64,000 bases of DNA from Guptibacillus hwajinpoensis (GTDB lineage: Bacteria; Bacillota; Bacilli; Bacillales; Guptibacillaceae): assembly GCF_029277305.1 (NCBI RefSeq), contig NZ_CP119526.1; one strand, 5' to 3'. Below, piece after piece: positions 47,382 through 56,300 of this stretch. A model generated the notes under the pieces. That model was given only the letters and a program-made list of their open reading frames with translations. It was not told the DNA's origin and searched no databases. Within the stretch, counting starts at the first letter, position 1, and every line of letters starts with the position of its first letter. A program made the position numbers and the translations under genes.

Positions 47382-47477
47382 ATGGAAGAACTCATGTTAT
47401 TTATTACAGCCGGACTTTTCTTCGTGTCTCTCTTTAATTTCATCGTTATCTTAATAGAGAAAACAAAGCATAAATAA
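47382..47477 (+). CDS. 31-residue hydrophobic peptide, putative holin-like toxin
   Basis: ATG 47382 follows AAAGGAGGAC, a near-perfect ribosome site. The peptide MEELMLFITAGLFF continues as one membrane helix and ends with IEKTKHK; this layout (short acidic start, one helix, basic end) is that of the small holin-like or TxpA/BsrG-like type I toxin peptides of Bacillus. It lies 90 bases after the pheromone gene on the same strand, probably the same transcript, and ends one base before the end of the regulator gene. No separate promoter or antisense RNA signal is obvious. Confidence 0.55.
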   Translation: MEELMLFITAGLFFVSLFNFIVILIEKTKHK

Positions 47478-47478
47478 C

Positions 47479-48369
47479 TTAAGCTTTACGAGGTAGCATG
47501 CCAATCTTTTTGGCGTAGTCATCTACGTGACGTTTAAACGGTTCATTTTGATCTAGTTGAAAAATAGTGGAGGCAGTGGTGAGGTATTCCGAAGCAAGTT
47601 CCTGGTTATTTAATAAGTAGTTCAGTTTACCACATTGGTAGCTTAGTTCACCGAATAAATAAAGGCGCTGTTTATCACGACAAAGAAGAAATCCCTCTCT
47701 TGCAATTGAAAGTGCTTTCTCGTAGTTTCGACAAGTGGAAAGAGCCTTTGCGTAATTATAATAAAGTCTAATTTCTATGGTTTCATCCTTAATGATAGGG
47801 AAGAAACGAACATGATAGAGTGCTTTATGGAATAAAGGTAGCGCACGATCCCAATTTTCTTCCTCACTATAAAGAATGGCCATACTTATAAGGATTTCAA
47901 TTTCCCGTTCAGAATAATTTTTTGAAGTTGTCGTTGTATAGTGGAGCGCAGCATCCAAGAGTTGAAGCGCAGTGTCTGCTTCCTTGTGAAGGTAATACAT
48001 GCAAATACCCTTATGCCACAGATAGAATTGCTGATTTTTTACGGGTCTAAAAAGGGGGTTCGATTCTTCTGCATCTAATATTTCTTCCACTTCCGAGTAT
48101 TCACGCCGTTTAATGTGTCGCCTTACCTGACGAATCACTTCATTGACGTAATCCAGGCGAGGCGTTTCTCTCATATGAAAGAAATAGTTGATATCAACAC
48201 CAAGTCTTAATGCAAATTGATAGAGTAATTCTGCGGACGGAGAGACATCATTGTTCTCGATTTGACTAATCAATGCCTGTGTACAGATGCCATCTGAAAG
48301 CTCAGCCTGTGAAAGTCCAAGGTACAATCGAAGTTCGCGCATGGAAAATCCGAGTGTATCCTGATGCAC
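47479..48369 (-). CDS. PlcR-like quorum-sensing regulator (HTH plus TPR, RRNPP family)
   Basis: A 296-residue regulator. GTG 48369 is preferred (AAAGGGGG is then seven bases away and the protein begins MHQDTLGFSMREL, like MHAEKLGSEIKKI of PlcR); a TTG at 48375 is too close. Residues 8-62 are an XRE-type helix-turn-helix (LGLSQAELSDGICTQALISQIENNDVSPS). The rest is five or so TPR-like helix pairs (NYAKALSTCRNYEKALSIAREG and others). PlcR-type proteins bind a re-imported heptapeptide in the TPR domain and then activate promoters. Length is close to PlcR (285). A candidate pheromone gene is convergent with it. Confidence 0.85.
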   Translation of the reverse strand: MHQDTLGFSMRELRLYLGLSQAELSDGICTQALISQIENNDVSPSAELLYQFALRLGVDINYFFHMRETPRLDYVNEVIRQVRRHIKRREYSEVEEILDAEESNPLFRPVKNQQFYLWHKGICMYYLHKEADTALQLLDAALHYTTTTSKNYSEREIEILISMAILYSEEENWDRALPLFHKALYHVRFFPIIKDETIEIRLYYNYAKALSTCRNYEKALSIAREGFLLCRDKQRLYLFGELSYQCGKLNYLLNNQELASEYLTTASTIFQLDQNEPFKRHVDDYAKKIGMLPRKA

Positions 48370-48447
48370 CTGCAATCCCCCTTTTTACTTTCAGTGTATC
48401 ATGAAGCTAGAAATGAAATACATATTTTTCTAAAACGCTGTTTTTTA

Positions 48448-48563
48448 AAGGCTCTTTTCTAAAAGATTGTTGCTTTTGAAAAAGGTTTAAAGACAACACT
48501 TAGCAAATTGGAGCGGAAATTAACCACTAATCTAATAACAACAATGTCTACGAAAAGAGACTT
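48448..48563 (+). repeat. Dispersed intergenic repeat, copy 5 (minimal)
   Basis: The left end AAGGCTCTTTTCTAAAAG and right end CAATGTCTACGAAAAGAG are well kept; the core is only AAATTGGAGCGGAAATTAACC. It resembles copy 4. It lies upstream of the regulator gene and 100 bases before the SDR gene. Confidence 0.82.
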
Positions 48564-48664
48564 CTAAAAATAAAGTGGATGTTAAGGAAACAAAATCAAA
48601 GCAGGAATTGATACTTTTATATTGAAACGTACTCTAGTAGTCGTATAGAAAAGGAGTGGAAAAA

Positions 48665-49438
48665 ATGTCTTATTTGCCATCATTTGAACTAACTGATCAA
48701 GTCGTTGTCGTCACCGGAGCAGGTAAAGGGATTGGAAGAGCCCTTGCAGTAGGTGCAGCTGAAGCAGGTGCGGATGTTGTTATTCTTGCTAGAACAGAAG
48801 CTGATATTAACGAAACGGCTGGACTCATTCGTGATTTAGGACGAAAAGCCTATTCTATTCAGGCAGACATTACAAATAATGAGGATATAAGCAACGCAGT
48901 AAAGCGAATAAAAGTAGAGGCTGGTTCGATTGATGTACTTATTAATAACGCTGGCATGAACATTCGCTCAAAAGCCAAGGACGTAACAGAAGCAGAATGG
49001 AACCAGATTTTTCAAACGAACCTGCAAGGTGCTTTTTTTATGTCTCAAGCATGCGCTGAGTTTATGAAAGAGAATGGTGGAGGAAAAATCATTAATATTG
49101 CATCCGTTGCAGGACTCGTTGCTCTCAGAACAGGAGTGGTGTACGCAGCAACGAAAGCAGGGATGATTCAAATGACCAAAAATCTTGCTTTAGAATGGGC
49201 GGAGGACAATATAACAGTCAATGCAATTGGACCGTGGTATTTTAGAACACCGCTTACGGATAAGCTCTTACAAAATGAAGAATACCTTCAGGATATCCTA
49301 TCAAGAACGCCGATGAAACGTGTTGGTGAGCTTAAGGATCTTGTTGGTGCAAGTGTGTTTCTGTCATCCGAAGCCTCTAATTATATGACAGGACAAACAC
49401 TTTATGTTGATGGTGGAATGACCATTTACGGTTTCTAA
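48665..49438 (+). CDS. Short-chain dehydrogenase/reductase (FabG/glucose- or gluconate-dehydrogenase-like)
   Basis: A 257-residue enzyme from ATG 48665 behind AAAGGAGTGG (the earlier GTG overlaps that site). NAD(P)-binding TGAGKGIG at residues 17-24, structural NNAG near 93, catalytic Ser in INIASVAG, and YAATKAG with the Tyr-Lys pair. The C-terminal GQTLYVDGG is typical of classical SDRs of the FabG group. Substrate not known; the context gives no clue. Confidence 0.88.
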   Translation: MSYLPSFELTDQVVVVTGAGKGIGRALAVGAAEAGADVVILARTEADINETAGLIRDLGRKAYSIQADITNNEDISNAVKRIKVEAGSIDVLINNAGMNIRSKAKDVTEAEWNQIFQTNLQGAFFMSQACAEFMKENGGGKIINIASVAGLVALRTGVVYAATKAGMIQMTKNLALEWAEDNITVNAIGPWYFRTPLTDKLLQNEEYLQDILSRTPMKRVGELKDLVGASVFLSSEASNYMTGQTLYVDGGMTIYGF

Positions 49439-49484
49439 TATGTTATATAAAAAGCTATGTTAACTCATATTATTGATTTCTCAA

Positions 49485-49512
49485 TTTTTGGCTCACTTGA
49501 GTGAGCCAAAAA
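49485..49512. terminator. Terminator after the SDR gene
   Basis: A perfect 12-base-pair stem (49485-49496 with 49501-49512, loop TTGA), with T on one side and A on the other, able to stop transcription from both sides. Confidence 0.85.
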
Positions 49513-49540
49513 CCAACACTGTCCATTAATATAGCCATAT

Positions 49541-49567
49541 AAAAAACCGTTACACATTGTAACGGTT
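49541..49567 (-). terminator. Terminator of the lipoprotein gene
   Basis: A perfect 10-base-pair stem (49545-49554 with 49558-49567) followed, on the minus strand, by a T-run. Confidence 0.85.
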
Positions 49568-49579
49568 CAATCATTTCTA

Positions 49580-50128
49580 TTAATCTACTAAATCTGCTGC
49601 AAAGCTTGGTGCTGTAAGACCTGCGTCTTTGTAAACAGTACCCATTTTTTCTTCAAAAGAAGCGAATTGAGCATCAGATTCTTCATAAGCTGCTTCTGCC
49701 TCATCAGATAGGTTAGCTGCTCTAGTTTCGTATGATTTTGCAAGATCTTCTAATGCTGTCTCGATATCGCTTTGGTAAGTTTCAAGCTCAGCTGGAACCT
49801 CAACGCCACGAACATCTTCAGCAACTTGCATCGCTGCATCTTCAGCTTCAGACTTCATTTTAGCAAGTTCTTCATCAGAAGGCTTTTCTTCAGCAACTTT
49901 TGCTGATTCGAATGCGTAGATTGGTGAGTCATTCTTGTTAACCGTTGAAATAAGATTCATTTGGAAATCAAGAAGTGCACTCTTAACATCTGTTTCGCTA
50001 GTAGTTGTTTCCTCACTGTCGCCAGAATTGGTAGCGTTTTCGTTACTAGTATTAGTCTCACCGTTGTTGCTGCAAGCTGCCGCAAAGACAAGTGCGAATA
50101 ACATAAATGGAAGCAATAATTTCTTCAT
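49580..50128 (-). CDS. Hypothetical lipoprotein, helical
   Basis: A 182-residue lipoprotein: signal peptide with lipobox FAAAC at residues 15-19, a Ser/Thr/Asn/Glu-rich linker to about residue 50, then an all-helical domain that is strongly acidic (EEKPSDEELAKMKSEAEDAAM, ALEDLAKSYETRAANLSDEAEAAYEE). Such helical lipoproteins in Bacillaceae have no assigned role. It is monocistronic, with its own terminator. Confidence 0.75.
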   Translation of the reverse strand: MKKLLLPFMLFALVFAAACSNNGETNTSNENATNSGDSEETTTSETDVKSALLDFQMNLISTVNKNDSPIYAFESAKVAEEKPSDEELAKMKSEAEDAAMQVAEDVRGVEVPAELETYQSDIETALEDLAKSYETRAANLSDEAEAAYEESDAQFASFEEKMGTVYKDAGLTAPSFAADLVD

Positions 50129-50318
50129 TCAAAACCCTCCTAATTTTTAGAAAATTATCCTTACGAATACAAATTCTAGTGTATTGAAAGCCTTTTGTAA
50201 ATAACCAGGCTTGAATTTGGAAAAAATAGATAAATGAGACTATTCAGACACAAAAGAAAGGCAAAAAAATCCTATGTATATGTTAAAGTAGAGAGAGAAA
50301 AAAGGTGATAGGAGTTGT

Positions 50319-51158
50319 ATGAAATTGATTCTATTAAACGGCGAATTACTTTCGAGAGAACAAGCTTCAATTGATATTGAAGATAGAGGATATCAGTTCG
50401 GAGACGGTGTTTATGAAGTTGTACGAATTTACAATAGTCATTTTTTTGAATTAGACGCTCACCTGGAAAGGCTTGAAAGAAGCGCTCATGAAATTAAGAT
50501 CAAACTACCGTTTACGATAAGTGAACTTAAACAAAGAATAGAGAAGTTGAAAAAATCAAACAATGTCCATAGTGGGCATCTCTATCTACAAATTACTCGA
50601 GGTGTTTCGCCTAGGAATCATGCGTTCCCTGAAAAAGCTGAACCTGTTCTAGTTGCATACACAAAAGAGTACAGCAAAGAGCCTTCTCGTATTCCAGGAC
50701 GTGCCATGTTTACTGATGATATTCGGTGGTTACGCTGTGATATAAAGAGTCTTAATTTGCTTGGTAATGTGATGGCAAAGGATGATGCAACCGTTAAAGG
50801 ATATGATGAAGCGATTTTCCACAGAGGAGAAATTGTTACTGAAGGAAGCTCAACAAACGTTTTTATCATTAAGAACCGCATCCTTTACACCCATCCAGCA
50901 AATCATTTGATTCTTGATGGCATTACTAGAAGAAAAATATTATCAGTAGCGGCGAGTCTTGACATACAGGTGAAAGAAGAATCCTTTACGAAACAGCAGC
51001 TGCTTGAAGCTGATGAAGTTTTTATTTCTAGTACAACACAAGAAGTAAGACCGATCATTGAAGTAGATGGTCAACCAATCGGAAATGGCAAAGAAGGTGA
51101 TGTCACAGCTTCTCTTCAAGCGGAGCTTGAGAGACATATCTCTCGATCCGAGAAGTAA
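50319..51158 (+). CDS. dat: D-amino-acid (D-alanine) aminotransferase
   Basis: A 279-residue fold-type IV PLP enzyme, the usual Dat length. K143 in RCDIKSLNLL is the PLP Lys; GYQFGDGVYEVVRIY near residue 24 and EGSSTNVF near 175 are family signatures. It interconverts D-alanine and 2-oxo acids to supply D-glutamate and related D-amino acids for the cell wall or spore. The branched-chain transaminase relatives differ in these motifs. It is separated from cshA by a 200-base spacer. Confidence 0.9.
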   Translation: MKLILLNGELLSREQASIDIEDRGYQFGDGVYEVVRIYNSHFFELDAHLERLERSAHEIKIKLPFTISELKQRIEKLKKSNNVHSGHLYLQITRGVSPRNHAFPEKAEPVLVAYTKEYSKEPSRIPGRAMFTDDIRWLRCDIKSLNLLGNVMAKDDATVKGYDEAIFHRGEIVTEGSSTNVFIIKNRILYTHPANHLILDGITRRKILSVAASLDIQVKEESFTKQQLLEADEVFISSTTQEVRPIIEVDGQPIGNGKEGDVTASLQAELERHISRSEK

Positions 51159-51357
51159 GGATTTAATCTTTTTAAGAAGTATAGTTGAATTATCAACATA
51201 ATAGTGGTACTCTTAACTTTGGCTATATGTTAATGAAGAATTGCTTGTTCTGAGCGTTTTCCAACATTAGGGAAATGCTTTTTTGAACATTATCAGGAGA
51301 GTTGTCTCCCGTTTATAGCATTTAATGCATTTAAAAGTAAAAAGGAGTTTTTAAAAG

Positions 51358-52845
51358 TTGAAAAAATTTCAAGATCTAGGTTTAAGTAATACACTAATTG
51401 AAGCCGTTAATCAGATGGGCTTCGAAGAAACAACACCAATTCAATCAGGTACTATTCCAATTGCCCTTGAAGGTAGAGACGTAATTGGTCAAGCACAAAC
51501 TGGTACTGGTAAAACAGCTGCATTTGGTATCCCAATGATTGAAAAGATCGACACTTCACTTTCGCACGTACAAGGTATCATTCTTGCTCCAACTCGTGAG
51601 CTTGCAGTACAGGTTGCGGAAGAATTAAATCGTATTGGTCAAGCAAAAGGCGTACGTGCCCTTCCTATATACGGTGGACAAAGCATCGTTCACCAGATTA
51701 AAGCACTTAAAAAGAGACCTCAGCTAGTTGTAGCTACTCCAGGTCGTCTTATTGACCATATGGAACGTAAAACAATTCGTCTTTCAGAAGTTTCATTCGT
51801 TGTTCTTGACGAAGCAGACGAAATGCTTAACATGGGCTTCATTGAAGACATCGAGAAAATTCTTAAAGGCGTACCTACTGAGCGCCAAACACTTCTATTC
51901 TCTGCTACAATGCCTAAGCGTATTGCACTACTTGCTGAGAAGTTCATGAGCAATCCTGAAACAGTAAGAACGAAATCAAAAGAAATGACTGTTCCTTCAA
52001 TCGAACAGCATTATTATGAAGTTCGTGATTCTAAGAAATTCGATATTCTTTGTCGCCTTCTTGATACTCAGTCTCCTGAGCTTGCGATTGTGTTCGCAAG
52101 AACTAAAAAGCGCGTAGATGAAGTATCTGAAGGCCTTAAGAAGCGTGGATACATGGCTGAAGGAATTCACGGTGACCTACCACAGGGCAAGCGTGATCAG
52201 GTTATTAAACAGTTTAAAGACAGCACAATTGACATCATGGTAGCAACGGACGTTGCTGCACGTGGTCTAGATATCAGTGGTGTGACTCACGTTTATAACT
52301 TTGACATTCCTCAAGATCCTGAAAGCTACGTTCACCGAATCGGACGTACAGGCCGTGCTGGTAAATCAGGTCTTGCTTCAACGTTCATCACTCCACGTGA
52401 GTATGATCACTTGAAAGTAATTGAGAAAATTACAAAGAAAGATATGCAAAAGCGTACGATCCCAAGTTTTGCTGAAGCAATGGAAGGTCAGCAACAAATG
52501 GCGATTCAACAGCTTCAAAGCACAATTGAAGAGCAAGATCACTCAGGTTACCGTTCATCAGCTGAACAGCTTCTTGATGATCACGATTCTGTAACACTTC
52601 TTTCTGCAGCACTTAAGTTGCTAACGAAAGAGCCGGATACAACACCTGTTAAAATTACAGAAATTGCTCCTCTACGTGCGAAAAAAGCACAAAACCGCGG
52701 TGGCGGCGGTGGAAATCGCAACCGTAACCGTAGCAACGATCGCGGAGGCCGTAAAGGCGGAAGCGGTGGCGGATACCGTGGCGACCGTAACAGCTCTGGT
52801 GCTGGTAATAAGCGTCGTAAGTTTAACGACAAAGGAAATAAATAA
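51358..52845 (+). CDS. cshA: DEAD-box RNA helicase CshA
   Basis: A 495-residue helicase starting with TTG 51358 behind AAAAGGAG. AQTGTGKT at residues 46-53, DEAD at 151-154, SAT, and HRIGRTGRAG late in the core. The C-terminal tail is Gly/Arg/Asn-rich, as in CshA, which unwinds RNA in ribosome assembly, cold growth and the RNA degradosome. The 200 bases upstream hold no gene and probably contain a long 5' leader, as known for cold-shock helicase genes. Confidence 0.93.
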   Translation: MKKFQDLGLSNTLIEAVNQMGFEETTPIQSGTIPIALEGRDVIGQAQTGTGKTAAFGIPMIEKIDTSLSHVQGIILAPTRELAVQVAEELNRIGQAKGVRALPIYGGQSIVHQIKALKKRPQLVVATPGRLIDHMERKTIRLSEVSFVVLDEADEMLNMGFIEDIEKILKGVPTERQTLLFSATMPKRIALLAEKFMSNPETVRTKSKEMTVPSIEQHYYEVRDSKKFDILCRLLDTQSPELAIVFARTKKRVDEVSEGLKKRGYMAEGIHGDLPQGKRDQVIKQFKDSTIDIMVATDVAARGLDISGVTHVYNFDIPQDPESYVHRIGRTGRAGKSGLASTFITPREYDHLKVIEKITKKDMQKRTIPSFAEAMEGQQQMAIQQLQSTIEEQDHSGYRSSAEQLLDDHDSVTLLSAALKLLTKEPDTTPVKITEIAPLRAKKAQNRGGGGGNRNRNRSNDRGGRKGGSGGGYRGDRNSSGAGNKRRKFNDKGNK

Positions 52846-52853
52846 GTACACTA

Positions 52854-52880
52854 AAGTCGGGCTAATGCCCGGCTTTTTTT
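52854..52880 (+). terminator. Terminator after cshA
   Basis: A 9-base-pair stem (52854-52862 with 52867-52875, loop TAAT) followed by seven T. Confidence 0.88.
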
Positions 52881-52939
52881 GTTGTATATAGATAAGAAGA
52901 TAGAGCATGAAGGAAATACTTTTAGATAAGGCGTTTTGA

Positions 52940-53205
52940 AAGGTCTCTTTTTAGTTGTTGCTATTGCGGTTATTTTCGCTCCAGTGAACTAAGTTGTTTT
53001 TGAAGCAATTATTGAATAAAACTCAACAAATCGCTGATTGGAGCGGAAGGATACTCGACTCCTGCGGGACTAGCGGGACAGGAGAGACCCCACAGGAGCG
53101 TTAGCGACGAGGAGGCTCACCGCCCGCCCCGCGGAAAGCGAGCATCCTGGAGCGGAAATCAATCGCTATACAGTAAAAGCAACAATGTCTACGAAAAGAG
53201 CCCTT
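52940..53205 (+). repeat. Dispersed intergenic repeat, copy 6 (full, longest)
   Basis: The 266-base copy has the complete G+C-rich core as in copy 1 (CGACTCCTGCGGGA, GAGACCCCACAGG, GGAGGCTCACCGCCCGCC, GCGAGCATCCTGGAGCGG) and a perfect right end, with a less well kept left end (AAGGTCTCTTTTTAGTTGTTG). An extra stretch of about 45 bases lies between left end and core. Confidence 0.85.
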
Positions 53206-53359
53206 CATAAACATTGTTGCTATCAAAGTAGAGTGAATATTAACCAATCCTCTTATCAATGGCTCTGAAATGAGTTTTTTTTACAAATCAGGACTGGGAA
53301 AAATCGTTTGAAAGCGTTATTCTAAGGTAGACACTATTAATGAAAGGCAGCGGTATAAT

Positions 53360-56300
53360 ATGAAGCATGATTCCAAGTTGCATACAAGACTTAAAGAGGA
53401 CGTTTTATTTGAACGTCTTGCGCTTATTGAGCGAGAACTTGATACACCTGAAGCTACAAAAGTAAAACAGCTTATTCAAAAGCTAATGACTGGAGAGCAA
53501 CACTTTTTATTTTCGGGGCATTTTTCTGCGGGAAAATCATCATTAATTAATGCTTTATTTGATACAAAACTACTGCCGTCAAGTCCAATACCCGCAAGTG
53601 CTAACACGGTTCGAGTTCGTTCAGGTGAGCCCGGTGCTTCTGTCCATTTTTTGAATGGGAAAAAAATGGTGTTTCAAGCGCCTTACGACATTGAAGTGGT
53701 AAAAGGATACTGCTTGAATGGAGAAGAAGTGGAGCGTGTGGAATTGTCTTCACCTTCCATGCTTAATGAAGATGTAATTTTAATAGACACTCCAGGTATT
53801 GATTCAACCGATGAAGCGCATCGTTTATCAACTGAGTCATCGATGTATTTAGCTGATGTTGTTTTCTATGTTATGGACTACAATCATGTACAGTCTGAAG
53901 TGAATTATCAATTCATTAGAGAGCTTTATCGTCAGAATAAGAAAGTGATTCTGATCGTTAATCAAATTGACAAACATAAAGAATCTGAACTTTCCTTTAC
54001 CTCGTTTCAGCGATCAGTCGTTGAGTCATTTGAGACGTGGGGGATTTCGCTTGAATCTTTCTTTTTTATTTCATTAAGACATCTTGACCATCCACACAAT
54101 CAGTTTAACCAACTTAAGTCTTATATTGAGGGACTGTCAGTTAAAACAACGGAAGAGAAAGTGAAGCGAGTTTATGATGCGGCTGTTGAGCTACTAGTAG
54201 ATGTAACAGCTGTTCAAGTGGAAGATGATGACGTGAATGATGCGTTTAACGATATGCAACAGGCGCTTTCAAATTCAAATGAACGTTTTGAATTAGTAGA
54301 GGAAGAGTTTCAGGTTGAATCATCTAAGATTTTAAAGAGCGCTAACCTAATGCCTTACGAAGTTCGTGAATCAGGAAGAGCGTACCTTGAGTCTATCCAA
54401 CCTAGTTTCAAAGTAGGGTTTATTTTCAGAGAAAAGAAAACGGAGCAAGAGAGAAATGCGAGGTACCAGGCGTTTAGTGATGGCTTACAAGAACAGGTTA
54501 AATCACAGCTTCAATGGCACTTTCATCAGCTATTGCAACAGCTGGTGGAGACAGCAAAGGTTGAGAACGAAGAAATATCTGAAAAACCACTCACTGTTGA
54601 TCTCAATGTCATTCAGGAAGAAGCAAAAAAAGGAACTGGTGCATCAGGAGAGGCCGTCTTACACTATACTGAAAATGTTGCAAGCCTCCTTAAGTCACAA
54701 ATTAAGCAGAAGGCAGAACGTGTGAAGGATGAGCTGCTTGAACAAGTGAAAATTGACCATGAAGAAACTTTTGAAAAAGCAGAAGCATCTTTTAAAGAAA
54801 CGGTTGGCGAAAAAGCAGCGGCTACCTATTTAGCGAGAGTAAAGATTGCCAATCGCAAATACGAAGACCTCTGGTCCATTATGAGTGGTGAGTATGATGA
54901 GGATGCTACTCACGCGGCTGAACAAATAAAGCAGTCGTTAGAATCAGAAAATGAAGATGTTGTCTTTATTGAAGCGGCAGAAGAAAACCAGGTGCGTCAG
55001 AAAAATCAACCGACCACAAACGCCAAAAGAACTCAACGAGAAGAGTCCACGGATCGTTTACCTTCTACTGAAGAAACGGCTCTTGCTCTGTCTGACATCG
55101 CTAACCAACTAGATGATTTACCAGGATTTGAACAAACCAAAACAGCTTTGTTAAATAAAGCAGCTAAAATGAAAGACAAATCCTATACTGTTGCTTTATT
55201 CGGAGCGTTTAGTGCTGGGAAATCATCATTCGCGAATGCTTTGATTGGAGAAACTATTTTACCGTCATCACCAAACCCAACAACGGCTACACTCAATCGT
55301 ATTTGTCCTGTTACACACGAGCATCCACATAAATCAGCTATGATTTATTATAAAACGGAAGAAGAACTTCTTAATGATTTAAAGCATTCGCTTTCCTATT
55401 TCGGTGAGCAAGCCTTTTCAATACAAGATAGTTTGCGCTTGATAGAAACAGGAAAGATATTTAAACGAGAATCCGCAGATACGAAACCACATGCGCTCTT
55501 TTTAAGGGCTGTACTAGAAGGTGAGTCGGAACTCGATTATCTTGGAAAAGAACGAGAAGTATCCCTAAAAGATTATAAAGATATGGTTGTTAATGAGACG
55601 AAAGCTGCATTTATATCTTCTATCTCGCTATTTTATGATTGCCCGCTTACGACAGAAGGCATTACGCTTGTTGATACGCCGGGAGCTGACTCAATCAATG
55701 CACGACATACAGGTGTTGCGTTCCAATATATGAAATCTGCAGATGCGATTCTGTATGTAACGTATTATAATCATGCATTTTCAAAAGCGGATCGAGAATT
55801 TCTCATTCAGCTAGGTCGTGTGAAAGATGTATTTGAATTGGATAAGATGTTCTTCCTATTAAATGCTTCTGATCTTGCAGAGAACCAAGAAGAATTACAT
55901 GTTGTCCTTGATCACGTGACACTTAAGCTTCAGCAACATGGTATTAGTCAACCGTCTCTTTATCCCGTCTCAAGTCTTGCTGGCATGCTTGAAGGGCAGC
56001 ATAACCTTAATCAGGAAGAAACGCGTTTTCTAGAACGACTACCTGATAAATTGAAGAAGAAGGGTGGACTTGAGGAGTTCGAGTCTCGTTTTTATCAATT
56101 TATCCGTTCGGATCTTTCGAAACTTTCGGTCGAAGCCAATCTGAATGAAATGAATCGTATTCAGCAGTTAATCGAACAGTGGTTATTAAATTACGAACTT
56201 GATTCGAATGATAAAGAAAAACAGTTACATCGAATAAAAGGACGAGCTGTAGATGCGAAAAAGGAACTTTCTCATTATGCAATTACATCATCACAAAAAT

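Noticed and set aside
52581..52832. Pro/Arg-rich minus-strand frame at the end of cshA
   Set aside because: It is the shadow of the Gly/Arg/Asn-rich tail of CshA.
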